Shown: one piece after another, positions 33,577 to 42,722 of the stretch
Layout: the number at the start of each line of letters is the position of its first letter
Numbering within the stretch: the first letter of the stretch is position 1
From: Paracidovorax wautersii
GTDB lineage: Bacteria; Pseudomonadota; Gammaproteobacteria; Burkholderiales; Burkholderiaceae_C
DNA: 64,000 nucleotides
Direction: 5' to 3'
Assembly: GCF_900113035.1 (NCBI RefSeq)
Contig: NZ_FONX01000004.1
Span: 116,717 to 180,716 of the forward strand
Program-made: the position numbers and the translations under genes
Notes under the pieces: generated by a model
What the model saw: the letters and a program-made list of their open reading frames with translations, nothing else
Database searches by the model: none
Told to the model about the DNA's origin: nothing

Positions 33577-34686
33577 TCAACCTCTATCCACTAGGAGTTT
33601 GCCGATTTTCGCATCAAAACCTTTCATGTCTTGACGGATTTTTTTTAGCGCGTTGTCTGACATTTCGCGCCGAGCCGATTCGTCCAACTTTTCCGCCATT
33701 AACAATGCTGAGATGAATGAGGGAATGTCTCCATATTCGAACTTTATACAATCAATACCATTTTCGAAAGAGTCGAAGAGCTTTATGTTGGAGCATATGA
33801 ATGGGGTCGCGCAATGAATTGCTGCACAGTAATGAACACTGCTGTTGGCATAGCCTGGCTTATATGGAAGAATGAGAAATCTAGAGCTAGCTATCTCATC
33901 AAGAAAATCTTGGTCATCTAGGGTAGTGTCGATGACACGATCGGCAACCTTTTCAATACGCCGAGAAGCTTCAAAAGGCATTGAGCCGGTAACAGCAAGT
34001 TCTAAAACACCGCCAGCCGACCGGTATTGGGGGAACGCTTCGAGTAGAAAATCGATACCCTTGCTCGGTCTTACATGGCCTATTAACAAGACATTAGCGC
34101 GTCCTGCAGCATAGCGAACCGGCAGCTGTTGTAACGACCAAGGAAAAGGCACCGATAGCGCATAACCCGTCACAGGCAGACGACTTCGCAATGCATCAAG
34201 CGAATGCTGATTGTGAACAATCAGCGTATCAGCCATCAGGTAAATAGCATCTCGATTTTTTTCGGCAATCTCGTAGTGGCTTTGTGAATCGTGAACCACA
34301 ATTGCAAGCTTTTTGCTGATTTTTTTTGCCGTAGTGACAAATCTGCGTGTAATGATGAAATTTGTAATGGGGCTGTAAATTACTTGATCAGCTCGAATTG
34401 CAGCGAGCCAAAATGCGGTAATTATGTAACCTGCAAAAAACTCAAAAAAACGAATGACGCGCCTCAATAACGTCTTGCGCGTCATTAGATCGTCGGTGAT
34501 GGGAAAAAAAATCTTGTGAATTCTAATGGCCGAGTTCTCGTGCTTGTATATGTAACCACAGTTCACAAAAGCATGCACTTGAGCATAATTGGCTAATCCA
34601 TCTATAAATTTGGCAGAATATCCGCCCGGCACCCCGGAGCTCCCATGATATATAAATGCAATAGTTTTTTTGCGAGCTGCGCTCAT
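33577..34686 (-). CDS. Glycosyltransferase of the polysaccharide locus
   Basis: 369 residues. The GT-B type arrangement is suggested by 'IYHGSSGVPGGYSAKFIDGLANYAQ' at the N-terminus (Gly-rich acceptor loop), 'ANVLLIGHVRPSKGIDFLLEAF' (start of the donor domain, about residue 215) and 'SSRFLILPYKPGYANSSVHYCAAIHCATPFICSN' (nucleotide-binding region). Sugar specificity cannot be told. Composition is AT-rich. Its ATG overlaps the stop of the polymerase gene (ATGA, 34686-34683), so the two are coupled. Confidence 0.8.
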   Translation of the reverse strand: MSAARKKTIAFIYHGSSGVPGGYSAKFIDGLANYAQVHAFVNCGYIYKHENSAIRIHKIFFPITDDLMTRKTLLRRVIRFFEFFAGYIITAFWLAAIRADQVIYSPITNFIITRRFVTTAKKISKKLAIVVHDSQSHYEIAEKNRDAIYLMADTLIVHNQHSLDALRSRLPVTGYALSVPFPWSLQQLPVRYAAGRANVLLIGHVRPSKGIDFLLEAFPQYRSAGGVLELAVTGSMPFEASRRIEKVADRVIDTTLDDQDFLDEIASSRFLILPYKPGYANSSVHYCAAIHCATPFICSNIKLFDSFENGIDCIKFEYGDIPSFISALLMAEKLDESARREMSDNALKKIRQDMKGFDAKIGKLLVDRG

Positions 34687-35861
34687 TCCTTGGCCTCAAT
34701 AGAAATTACATGCTCACGGTCGGAGTCAGTTTGCATTGAAAAAACTGAATAATATGGAAAATATCGCCTATAGGATGGAATATCTCCCAGCTTGGGGTCT
34801 GGTGCCATTAGCGGTAAAACGTAGAAAAGCAAACCGATAACACTGGCACTGGTTACGATGGGAACGCGAAAGGCAGTTAGCGGCTGCCTTTCCACAATAT
34901 CGCCTAGTGCCGATACAAGTATACAGAGTACGAAAAAAACAAAATAATTGGACACGCGGTCCAAAAACGGAATACTTAGAATTCGTACAATTATTATCAG
35001 GACAAAAGCCCAGCATAATGGAAAGATAACCTCTCTGCGCAAGAGAGCGCTCGGCAAAGGGCGATTCCGATACCACAACATTACGAGAATAACCGGAATT
35101 ATTCTGAGCAGGTTATAAATTAATCCTAAAAGCGATAGTTCGCTGTCAACCTCATAAAATTTAAGATCGAGATCAGCTAAAGCCCCGCCAAAGGATTCGA
35201 TATAGCTGAGTGGGTTCTGCAAGCCACCAAGCCATATTATCAAGCTTAGTGATGCCAGTACTTTCAACCAAGTGGGGATGCGCCTTGTTAATATGAATGG
35301 TGTTATTAATAATAATAAAGCAAACTTGTGAAAAAGAGCTGCAGCAGCTAGCCATGAATAAAATCCAAAAAACCGTCGATCATTGTATTTGATGATCGCA
35401 ACGAGAAACATGGCTACCGCCATGGATTCCCGCATAATCTCCATATTAAAATAGAAGAAGCACGTCAGATAGAATAATAGTATTGCCGTGAAAAAACGAG
35501 TCGTTGCCCTTCTGAAGAAATAAAAAACGCAACCATTGAATATCCATGCTACTGTGATTTGAAGCATTACGAAGCTATCAAATATTTTGCAGGTTGAATT
35601 AATTAGCACCCACAGAGGTTGATAGCGTTCTATTGAAAAACGCTCAACGGACATATCACTCAGGGGCAAAACATCGTTTTTGAATTGGGCCATATAAGCC
35701 ACAGTATCAGGTGCAAGTCTATACCTCAGCCCACTTAATAGTATCAAAAAAAGTAAGGCTAGTCCGCGATGTAATCCTTTAAGGTTCGACGTAGAAGTTT
35801 TCCCAAAATCGTAATGAAAGCTGAGAATAGCCAAATAAGCTGCTATGGTGAGGTAGAGCAC
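34683..35861 (-). CDS. wzy: EpsG-like polysaccharide polymerase (Wzy)
   Basis: 392 residues with about ten membrane segments and a periplasmic-type loop. The order 'FLILLSGLRYRLAPDTVAYMAQF' (EpsG signature with Arg and Asp), 'RYQPLWVLINSTCK' and 'EIMRESMAVAMFLVAIIKYNDRRFFGFYSWLAAAALFHKFALLLLI' fits the EpsG family of Wzy polymerases, which join lipid-linked repeat units in the periplasm. The start is a GTG at 35861 with only 3 bases to the flippase stop. Strongly AT-rich. Confidence 0.82.
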   Translation of the reverse strand: MLYLTIAAYLAILSFHYDFGKTSTSNLKGLHRGLALLFLILLSGLRYRLAPDTVAYMAQFKNDVLPLSDMSVERFSIERYQPLWVLINSTCKIFDSFVMLQITVAWIFNGCVFYFFRRATTRFFTAILLFYLTCFFYFNMEIMRESMAVAMFLVAIIKYNDRRFFGFYSWLAAAALFHKFALLLLITPFILTRRIPTWLKVLASLSLIIWLGGLQNPLSYIESFGGALADLDLKFYEVDSELSLLGLIYNLLRIIPVILVMLWYRNRPLPSALLRREVIFPLCWAFVLIIIVRILSIPFLDRVSNYFVFFVLCILVSALGDIVERQPLTAFRVPIVTSASVIGLLFYVLPLMAPDPKLGDIPSYRRYFPYYSVFSMQTDSDREHVISIEAKE

Positions 35862-35864
35862 AAT

Positions 35865-37136
35865 TCAACCTTGTCCTGCAACTATAACCTGCCGATAAAG
35901 TAGTCTGAAATAGATAGCTCCACCAGCACATGCAAAGCTAATTGCCGCAATAATTCCAGTAACCCCAAATGCCAGAACTAAAGGGAATCCCAAAAACATC
36001 AACAATCCACATTGCAGAAAAACACCTATCTGCGCTCGGCGAAAGCGAGAGGTGTTTGCCATGACGGTATTCATGAGATTGACGTAACTCGTGAGCAAAA
36101 AAGCAGGAAAAAGCAGGAAGAAATATTTAATGGATGCCGAATAGCGATCCATGCCTAAAGCCGGTAGAATTGCTGCAAGCAAAATTCCCATTGTCATATA
36201 TAAGACCGCCAAAATGCTAATGATTTTTATTAGCTTTTTCTCTATCGTAAATATGCCAGCGCTTGATGCATTAATCCATTTGGGAACTAGAATGCCGAAA
36301 AGGGCAAAAAATGGGGCGAAGCCGGAATATATTCTATAGGCGAATCCATATAATCCAATTTGTTCAAAAGATACGTGAGCAAAGACAAGAAGATAGTTGC
36401 TTCCCATATTTACCAGATAGATCCCCAGAACGCCCACTATCTGCCAGCCTGAGTAATTTAAAACTTTTAAAAAATCGTCATTATTCCAATGGAAAGGCTC
36501 TTTGTGATAAAAAAATAAAAAGATTGCGCATGCTACGCTGGCAAAAATTCCGGATGCTGCCGCATATGTAGTGACGTAGCTTCGCAGATCATGTACCAGC
36601 ACGGCGACTATGCCCACAAGAGTCAACGTAGTGGCAAGCTCAAGGGAGGCTTGCAGCGTGTCGTGATTTCCTGGGTAAAGTAACTGAGCTGCAAAATCGT
36701 AAAGAACATAACCAACAAAGAGGATAAGCATGTATGAATATAATCCTCCGATCTTCATGTAATCTTCGATTGTAGGACGAGCCATTCCAAAAAAAGCACT
36801 TACTAGAAAAAAAGACAGTGCGACAATGACGAGGCGGTAATAAACAATTTTTTTGTAGGAGCCTGTTTGTGCAAAGCTGCGAGATCCCAAATTCAATATA
36901 GCCCCATTACTCCAGCCGCTGGTCAATACATACATTAACTGCGCAACCGATACGATCAAGGAAAAATGTCCATATTCGGCGGGTGTAAGCACATATACCA
37001 GATAAAGCGAAGCGAGTTGGGTGCAAACTGAACTGGCAAGCTTCAATACATGGAACAGTCGAACGGAGCGAGTTGCTTTGCCAAAATTTTTAGCCAATTG
37101 GGCCGCATGTCGCAGAATCAAATTTATATAAGTCAA
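35865..37136 (-). CDS. wzx: Oligosaccharide flippase (Wzx)
   Basis: 423 residues with about 12 membrane segments and no soluble domain. The N-terminal 'LASLYLVYVLTPAEYGHFSLIVSVAQLMYVLTSGWSNGAIL' is typical of Wzx/MATE-fold flippases, which move undecaprenyl-linked repeat units across the inner membrane. I found no ATG near the N-terminus; a TTG at 37136 gives the full first region but no good ribosome site, so the start is uncertain. It lies between the DUF4422 gene and the polymerase. Confidence 0.83.
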   Translation of the reverse strand: MTYINLILRHAAQLAKNFGKATRSVRLFHVLKLASSVCTQLASLYLVYVLTPAEYGHFSLIVSVAQLMYVLTSGWSNGAILNLGSRSFAQTGSYKKIVYYRLVIVALSFFLVSAFFGMARPTIEDYMKIGGLYSYMLILFVGYVLYDFAAQLLYPGNHDTLQASLELATTLTLVGIVAVLVHDLRSYVTTYAAASGIFASVACAIFLFFYHKEPFHWNNDDFLKVLNYSGWQIVGVLGIYLVNMGSNYLLVFAHVSFEQIGLYGFAYRIYSGFAPFFALFGILVPKWINASSAGIFTIEKKLIKIISILAVLYMTMGILLAAILPALGMDRYSASIKYFFLLFPAFLLTSYVNLMNTVMANTSRFRRAQIGVFLQCGLLMFLGFPLVLAFGVTGIIAAISFACAGGAIYFRLLYRQVIVAGQG

Positions 37137-37146
37137 GGCTTTACTA

Positions 37147-38019
37147 TTATCGGACGGGCGGTCGATTCAATACGTGCTGGTATTGCCTGCCGAGGAAAAG
37201 GCGACTAATATAATAGTACGCACTGGCTGCTATTCGGTAAAATACACTATTGAATTTGAATTTTCCCTGTTTTTCACTTATCCAAGTAATTTGGGAGTGA
37301 TATTGCTTTAAGCGATGATGTTCTATATAAACTCCAAGGAGGATTTCATGCATATAGCCAAATACCCGCACTTGATTCACTGGGTAATCTGATGGATCTA
37401 GCTGCTCCTCCATTCGAAACAAAATTCTAAAAACCCAAGAGCAAAATTCTTGAAACCGATCCCATGGCAGTATAAACATATTGTGCCCAATCATGGTATT
37501 GCTGCCGTAGAGCACCTTTTGATAGGCGGCATCGTAGTCGGGTGAGATTTCGTGAATCGACTTTTCAAGCATATCAAAGTCGTAGTCAACATAATTCATG
37601 CTGCAGACTCGGCGAATGCTGTAAGCGTAGGTGTAGGCCTGTGGGACTATAATGTCATAATCCTCAAGAATTTTTACAACTATTGATAAATCGATATTCT
37701 CAATTTGGCTTGCCTCACTGCGCTCAATTAGATTAACAGGAGCACTAGGCGATTGTGTGAAATTGAAAAACCGTCGATAGCTGCAGAGGCCAACATAATC
37801 AGTGTGCGGTAGGTTTTTCCATGCCCAGTACAAGCCGGTTATTTCTGACCAATAACGATTGCGAGAGCTAATATTGGTTTTTGTATTATCTCCTTGCATT
37901 GGTAGATCAAGGCCGGTGGAGTCTTTTCCGCATTGAATTTCGAGGTACACCGGATTGTTGGTGCGGAAATATATATCGCGATAATGGCAAACTAAGATTT
38001 TTAGTGATGTCGAATGCAT
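37147..38019 (-). CDS. DUF4422 family putative glycosyltransferase
   Basis: 290 residues from the ATG at 38019. 'LDLPMQGDNTKTNISSRNRYWSEITGLYWAWKN' and 'DYVGLCSYRRFF' are the defining DUF4422 blocks, found in capsule and O-antigen loci. The C-terminal half has 'MIGHNMFILPWDRFQEFCSWVF', resembling the acceptor region of GT-A enzymes. Family members are thought to be glycosyltransferases; donor and linkage are unknown. It overlaps the preceding glycosyltransferase gene by 19 bases. A TTG at 38031 would be an alternative start. Confidence 0.82.
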   Translation of the reverse strand: MHSTSLKILVCHYRDIYFRTNNPVYLEIQCGKDSTGLDLPMQGDNTKTNISSRNRYWSEITGLYWAWKNLPHTDYVGLCSYRRFFNFTQSPSAPVNLIERSEASQIENIDLSIVVKILEDYDIIVPQAYTYAYSIRRVCSMNYVDYDFDMLEKSIHEISPDYDAAYQKVLYGSNTMIGHNMFILPWDRFQEFCSWVFRILFRMEEQLDPSDYPVNQVRVFGYMHEILLGVYIEHHRLKQYHSQITWISEKQGKFKFNSVFYRIAASAYYYISRLFLGRQYQHVLNRPPVR

Positions 38020-39302
38020 TTTTGCCACCAATTTACCAATGAAAAAATCATTCTTCTGCTCAGTGGCGCTTTAGGTACATAGACGGTTTTTTGCGCAGCA
38101 GAAAAATATTTGGATTGCTCAATAATTATTCTATATTTTGAAAAGTTCTTATCGGCTGAGTAATTTTCGCGTGCATATTCGTAACATGCGTTTGCAGTTT
38201 TGCTCCAATCGGCCTCTATCAATGCGACCGCATCACTTATCTCTGTGACGATTTCGCTTTCCCGCCGGCCAGCCAGTTCGGAGCCATCACAACCGCGAGG
38301 TTGATTGAAAAATAAACCGCCGCAGATTGGGCGTTGATATGGATTATGGGTATAACTGGCTAACGCAACTATCACCGGAATCTTGAATCGTGCCAATTCG
38401 ATCAGCGATGTCCCCATGGCATATCCTATGGAATGCGTTCGTATCACATCCTCCAAGCCGTCGTATGATACTTCCCCTATAAAATCCACTCGATCTGTCG
38501 CCACTCTACATTCTTTCATGCGTGCCAAGATGTGCGAGCGATCGCCTCCCCCAACGATGGTCGCTTTATAGCCGTCTGCATGTGCTAGAAAATCGATTAG
38601 CGCAAGCAAAGCGGGTATTTTAAAGTCGACCAAACGCCCAATCCACAAGATCCTCTTGTCAGTCTCCTTTGCCTTCCTGCCTTCGGCCGGCGGGACGAAA
38701 GATGGTAATGGAACTATATGATCGCTAGGGATTGATATGCCAAAATTTCGCTGCCAGTTGTGAGCAATGAGATCAGCCATGCAAATTAGCCCATCGTTTT
38801 TGTTGAGCATAGTCAGCAGCGAACGATTAAAACAAATTAGCTTTGAATTTCCAAAGCTTAGTTTTCCTGTCAATCTGTAAATTAATTTTTCCGCAAGGGT
38901 TTGTCCTGCATATAAGTCGTCCTGGATATGCAAAATTAGATGGGTAATTGATGCGACGGGCAATTTGGCCGCAAGCGCAGTAGCCGTAAATAAGTCGCGC
39001 ATACAAAAGGTCACTAATCGGGCGGGGTGATGGCCAACTGCGGTCGCAATAATTTCGACCAGTTTTTTCCTTTTGGCTTTAGTTTTGTAATAATAATCAG
39101 GTGCACAACTGATAGGCAATATTGAGGATGCAGGTATCTTGTGCCTTTGCAGATCTTTGTGTGCATATCCATTTTCAGAACATACGCAAATGAAGCGAGT
39201 TCCACATTGCTCAAGATAATTTGCAAAGCGGACCATGAGGGTCTCCCCGCCACCTAAATAAGCGTTGAGATTGATTAAAACGACAATGGGCCGAGAATCC
39301 AT
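38001..39302 (-). CDS. GT4-type glycosyltransferase
   Basis: 433 residues. 'VVLINLNAYLGGGETLMVRFANYLEQCG' is the N-terminal Gly-rich loop of GT4 enzymes; 'KRILWIGRLVDFKIPALLALIDFL' starts the C-domain (about residue 215). 'YKATIVGGGDRSHILARMKE' and 'IGYAMGTSLIELARFKIPVIVALAS' hold the nucleotide-binding Glu region. Sugar specificity unknown. AT-rich; preceded by the aminotransferase with a 3-base gap. Confidence 0.87.
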   Translation of the reverse strand: MDSRPIVVLINLNAYLGGGETLMVRFANYLEQCGTRFICVCSENGYAHKDLQRHKIPASSILPISCAPDYYYKTKAKRKKLVEIIATAVGHHPARLVTFCMRDLFTATALAAKLPVASITHLILHIQDDLYAGQTLAEKLIYRLTGKLSFGNSKLICFNRSLLTMLNKNDGLICMADLIAHNWQRNFGISIPSDHIVPLPSFVPPAEGRKAKETDKRILWIGRLVDFKIPALLALIDFLAHADGYKATIVGGGDRSHILARMKECRVATDRVDFIGEVSYDGLEDVIRTHSIGYAMGTSLIELARFKIPVIVALASYTHNPYQRPICGGLFFNQPRGCDGSELAGRRESEIVTEISDAVALIEADWSKTANACYEYARENYSADKNFSKYRIIIEQSKYFSAAQKTVYVPKAPLSRRMIFSLVNWWQKCIRHH

Positions 39303-39305
39303 AAT

Positions 39306-40409
39306 TCAGATTTCGCCGAGTATTCTATGGAGCTTATCGCATACTTGATGGACCTCGTCTTCCTCTAGAGTCGGTCCAATAGGCAGGCTCAATACTTCCT
39401 TGTGAATTTTTTCACTCAAAGGCAGAGACCCCAAAGGCATTTGCAGATCTGCGTACGCTGGCTGCAGGTGTGGCGGAACAGGGTAATGAATCATTGTTCC
39501 AACTTTTTCAGCTGCTAGCTTTTCCTGCAGTCTGTCCCGTGACTTGTGACGTACGACAAACACATGCCAAGCAGAGGTAGCATTTTTTTCCACAAAAGGA
39601 AGAACCAACTTGGTATCATTTAGCCTTTTCAGGTAAATGTTAGCTAGCCTCGAGCGATGCGCATTATCATTATCCAGTAAGGGAAGCTTTGTCCGGAGAA
39701 ATGCGCTTTGGAGTTCGTCTAGGCGAGAGTTGTAGCCTTTAATCTCATTATGATACTTGCGATGGGATCCATAATTTCGCAGTGATCGCAGGCGTAATGC
39801 GAGTTCTGGGTCAGACGTGGTTACCGCACCCCCGTCTCCCAATGCACCCAGATTCTTTCCCGGATAAAAACTGAATGCAGCAGCGTCGCCCAGAGATCCT
39901 ACTTTTTGACCATTGAAAGTCGCACCGTGAGCTTGGGCGCAGTCTTCAAGCACCTTCAGCCGGTGGCGCGCTGCAATTTCCGTGATTTGATCCATCGCTG
40001 CAGCTTGACCATAAAGGTGTACTGGAATTATTGCTCTGGTTCGCGGTGTAATTGCGTCTTCGATCCGGCCTGGATCGATGTTGCATGTTGCTGGATCAGG
40101 CTCAACAGGAATCGGGCGTGCGCCTGTTTCACTTACTGCGAGCCAAGTTGCAATATAGGTATTTGAAGGAACCAGAACCTCATCACCCTCACCAATTCCC
40201 CATGCACGCAGCACTAAATGCATCGCTTCAAGGCCATTTCCGACTCCTATGCAGTGAGATACATTGCAATAAGCGGCAAATTCATCTTCAAAGGCCTTTG
40301 TTTCATTCCCAAGTATCCACCATCCGGATTCGAGAACCCTCTCCAGCGCTGCTGCCAAATCCTCACGCTGGCGAAAATTTATGGATTTTAAGTCCAAAAA
40401 TGGAATCAT
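39306..40409 (-). CDS. DegT/DnrJ/EryC1 sugar aminotransferase (FdtB/QdtB-like)
   Basis: 367 residues, PLP-dependent. '[37 protein letters not shown]' is the PLP phosphate region, '[10 protein letters not shown]' holds the conserved Asp, and the PLP-binding Lys is in '[17 protein letters not shown]'. It probably adds a 3-amino group to a dTDP-3-keto-6-deoxyhexose, because its partner gene encodes a 3,4-ketoisomerase domain. The ATG at 40409 shares one base with that partner's stop (TGATG). Confidence 0.92.
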   Translation of the reverse strand: MIPFLDLKSINFRQREDLAAALERVLESGWWILGNETKAFEDEFAAYCNVSHCIGVGNGLEAMHLVLRAWGIGEGDEVLVPSNTYIATWLAVSETGARPIPVEPDPATCNIDPGRIEDAITPRTRAIIPVHLYGQAAAMDQITEIAARHRLKVLEDCAQAHGATFNGQKVGSLGDAAAFSFYPGKNLGALGDGGAVTTSDPELALRLRSLRNYGSHRKYHNEIKGYNSRLDELQSAFLRTKLPLLDNDNAHRSRLANIYLKRLNDTKLVLPFVEKNATSAWHVFVVRHKSRDRLQEKLAAEKVGTMIHYPVPPHLQPAYADLQMPLGSLPLSEKIHKEVLSLPIGPTLEEDEVHQVCDKLHRILGEI

Positions 40410-41356
40410 CAAAAATCTCCATGCAAAACAAATTCCTGAAAATTCGCGTAATCGCGGATGTAGTCAGTGGAATCATAAATATCTGATGCCAGTACTAAAA
40501 GGACGGCGTCAGTAGTGTATTTATATTGCACGCCCCAAACTCTTGGCGGTATATGCAGGCCTAAATTTGGTTGGTTTAGGATAATTTCTCGACTTTTTAC
40601 ACCATCGTCGACCACAACCGCAATCGATCCTTTCACACAGATCAAGTACTGGTGAAGTGTCTTATGTGCGTGCTCCCCTCGCACTTCCTTGCTGGGTACG
40701 TTGAAGACCCAGAAGGATCTCTTGACTTTAAAGGGCACATGTTTATCGGTCTCCGCTACAGACAGGCTGCCCCGAATGTCAGTCGCCAGCGGTAATGTGT
40801 ATAAATGACAGCCTCCAATTTCCAGGTCTTCGACCCCGACAGACGGAGAGATAGATTTTGCAGCCACTGGCTGCGGTAATTCGCGCCTGTTATTTGAGTA
40901 GCCGATAATTACCGCGGGGTTTCCCGCTAATACTGCATTAGGTGGGACATCCTTGGTGACTACTGCGCCAGCCCCGATCATAGCGTTGGAGCCGACTTTA
41001 ATACCCGGCAAAATCGTGGCATTTGCACCGATGCTCGCACCTCGGCCAATCTCAGTGCTAAGAAATTTTTCGGGGCGACAACGGCTCCTTGGAAAGAGGT
41101 CATTTGCAAAGGTCGCATTCGGCCCGATAAAAACATCGTCAGCGATGCGTACTCCGTCCCAAAGCTGCACGCCACTTTTGATAGTCACGCGGTCGCCCAC
41201 AATCACATCATTTTCTACCAGAACATTTGCACAAACATTGCAATCATCACCAATTCTGGCTCCGGCAAGTACTACACAATATTGCCATACACGTGTACCT
41301 GCACCGATGTTGGTTGATTGCACATCGCTGAGTGGATGGATTTGATTGGTGTTCAT
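40409..41356 (-). CDS. Bifunctional acetyltransferase / dTDP-sugar 3,4-ketoisomerase (WxcM-like)
   Basis: 315 residues with two domains. Residues 1-155 are a left-handed beta-helix N-acetyltransferase ('[31 protein letters not shown]', '[45 protein letters not shown]'). Residues 180-315 are a cupin of the FdtA/TylM1-partner type ('[30 protein letters not shown]', '[27 protein letters not shown]'), where the His residues are catalytic. Fused proteins of this kind provide the isomerase and acetylation steps for dTDP-Fuc3NAc or Qui3NAc. Start ATG 41356; the TTG just before it is ignored. Confidence 0.9.
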   Translation of the reverse strand: MNTNQIHPLSDVQSTNIGAGTRVWQYCVVLAGARIGDDCNVCANVLVENDVIVGDRVTIKSGVQLWDGVRIADDVFIGPNATFANDLFPRSRCRPEKFLSTEIGRGASIGANATILPGIKVGSNAMIGAGAVVTKDVPPNAVLAGNPAVIIGYSNNRRELPQPVAAKSISPSVGVEDLEIGGCHLYTLPLATDIRGSLSVAETDKHVPFKVKRSFWVFNVPSKEVRGEHAHKTLHQYLICVKGSIAVVVDDGVKSREIILNQPNLGLHIPPRVWGVQYKYTTDAVLLVLASDIYDSTDYIRDYANFQEFVLHGDF

Positions 41357-41521
41357 CAAAAGTGGACCTGGCTTTTTTTAGAGATAAATGACCGGATTCG
41401 GGGTGCTGGGTTCACGCGAAAATTATTATCAGCATTATGCATTTTTTTGTTTTTACGAGCATTTTGTGCGGATGTCAGCTAGTTTGTCGGCCGGTGCTAA
41501 ATATTTGAGGGGTGAAGGGGG
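41357..41521 (-). promoter_or_regulatory. AT-rich intergenic gap, possible internal promoter
   Basis: 165 bases, the longest gap within the - strand polysaccharide run. On the - strand it contains GATAATAATTTTCG, a possible -10 region, preceded by A-rich sequence, but no convincing -35. It marks the boundary between the export/length-control genes and the sugar-synthesis genes. I see no JUMPstart/ops element. Confidence 0.3.
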
Positions 41522-42718
41522 TTAATGGCGGTTAATAATCCCTCTGATTGTTGACTTGAGTTTTGAGATTTTTCTAATGGCCAATCGATCCCCGCTTGCA
41601 ATAGTTTGCTTTAGTGTGTGATGAGCGAGTATTAAGGTCAGTAGAATTAGCCCCGTTGCGACTGATGTGGCAATTGCAATAATTCCTCTTCTTGGCTTGG
41701 ATTTGCGTTCTGGGGGGGTCGCTGAATCCACGATTTGAATTATTGCTCCTTCTTTGCTTTCATCGATTTTGGCTATTTCGAATTGCTTGGAGAATAACTC
41801 AAATAACGTTTCTTGGTATTTGAACTCGCGGAACTTGGCGATATAGCTGTTGCTGTCCACAGTTGTTGGTTGTTCCTTTTCTGATTTCGTTAGTTCACTT
41901 CGCAATGCTTCAAGTTCTATTTGGATCTGCCTAACTTCAGGTGTGTTGTTGGTTAAGTAACTTTTCGTGGAGGCAAGTCGGATTTCTAGTGCGGTAATTT
42001 GGGCTCGCAGTCTGGCAGGACCTTCAAGTGCAATTATGGGATTTGTATTTAGTGCACTGAGGCTCACCCCGCTAGCTGCCAAAGCCTGTTGGGCTGAAGT
42101 GAGCCGATTTTCTGTTTCAGCCATTTGTTTTTCAAAGAATGCACGCCTTTGCTGTGCTTCGGTAACTGCAAGTCGATTGAGGAGATGGCCGAGCTCTTCA
42201 ATATATGTATTCGCTATAGAGGCAGCAACCTGGGGGTCTTTGTCCTCAACCGCTATCGTAATTAGACCATCCTTACCTCCACTAATTCGGCTGTAGTTTT
42301 CTAGTACTTTGCGCGCGTCCTGCCGGTATTTTTGGTCATACCGATTTAGCAGTTTGAACCGATCTATAAGCGCGTCCTCTACCGTAGTGGATTTGAGGAA
42401 GGCAATGTATAGATCGGCTGGATTTTTTAAGCCGGACGCAGCGCCAGCTAACCCACCAATTGCGCCAAGTGATTGCAGCATGTTGGCCGCCATACCTTGC
42501 TGTTGCTGAGGTGGTAAAAATCTTGCCTCCGCTGTATAGGTGGGTTGAATAAGATAAGTAATTGTCAGCGTCAGTAGCCCTGCGGCGATGGGCGTTAAAA
42601 TAAGAAGTCGCAAATTTTCGGCGACTAGAATGAGTAGGTCTAGGAAACTAATCCCGTTTTTATCTTCGTTGCTGATGGTTGCTTTATTGGATGGATCGTT
42701 TTGGGAGTCGGGGTTCAT
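41522..42718 (-). CDS. wzz: Wzz-type chain length determinant protein
   Basis: 398 residues. A first membrane helix at about 35-57 ('LLILTPIAAGLLTLTITYLI') is followed by 'QPTYTAEARFLPPQQQQ', a long coiled-coil periplasmic region ('TEAQQRRAFFEKQMAETENRLTSAQQALAA') and 'DSATPPERKSKPRRGIIAIATSVATGLILLTLILA', the Pro-rich motif and second helix. It controls polymer length together with Wzy. No tyrosine kinase domain is attached and no Wzc gene is next to it. It begins 4 bases after the export protein gene. Confidence 0.9.
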   Translation of the reverse strand: MNPDSQNDPSNKATISNEDKNGISFLDLLILVAENLRLLILTPIAAGLLTLTITYLIQPTYTAEARFLPPQQQQGMAANMLQSLGAIGGLAGAASGLKNPADLYIAFLKSTTVEDALIDRFKLLNRYDQKYRQDARKVLENYSRISGGKDGLITIAVEDKDPQVAASIANTYIEELGHLLNRLAVTEAQQRRAFFEKQMAETENRLTSAQQALAASGVSLSALNTNPIIALEGPARLRAQITALEIRLASTKSYLTNNTPEVRQIQIELEALRSELTKSEKEQPTTVDSNSYIAKFREFKYQETLFELFSKQFEIAKIDESKEGAIIQIVDSATPPERKSKPRRGIIAIATSVATGLILLTLILAHHTLKQTIASGDRLAIRKISKLKSTIRGIINRH

Positions 42719-42722
42719 ATTC

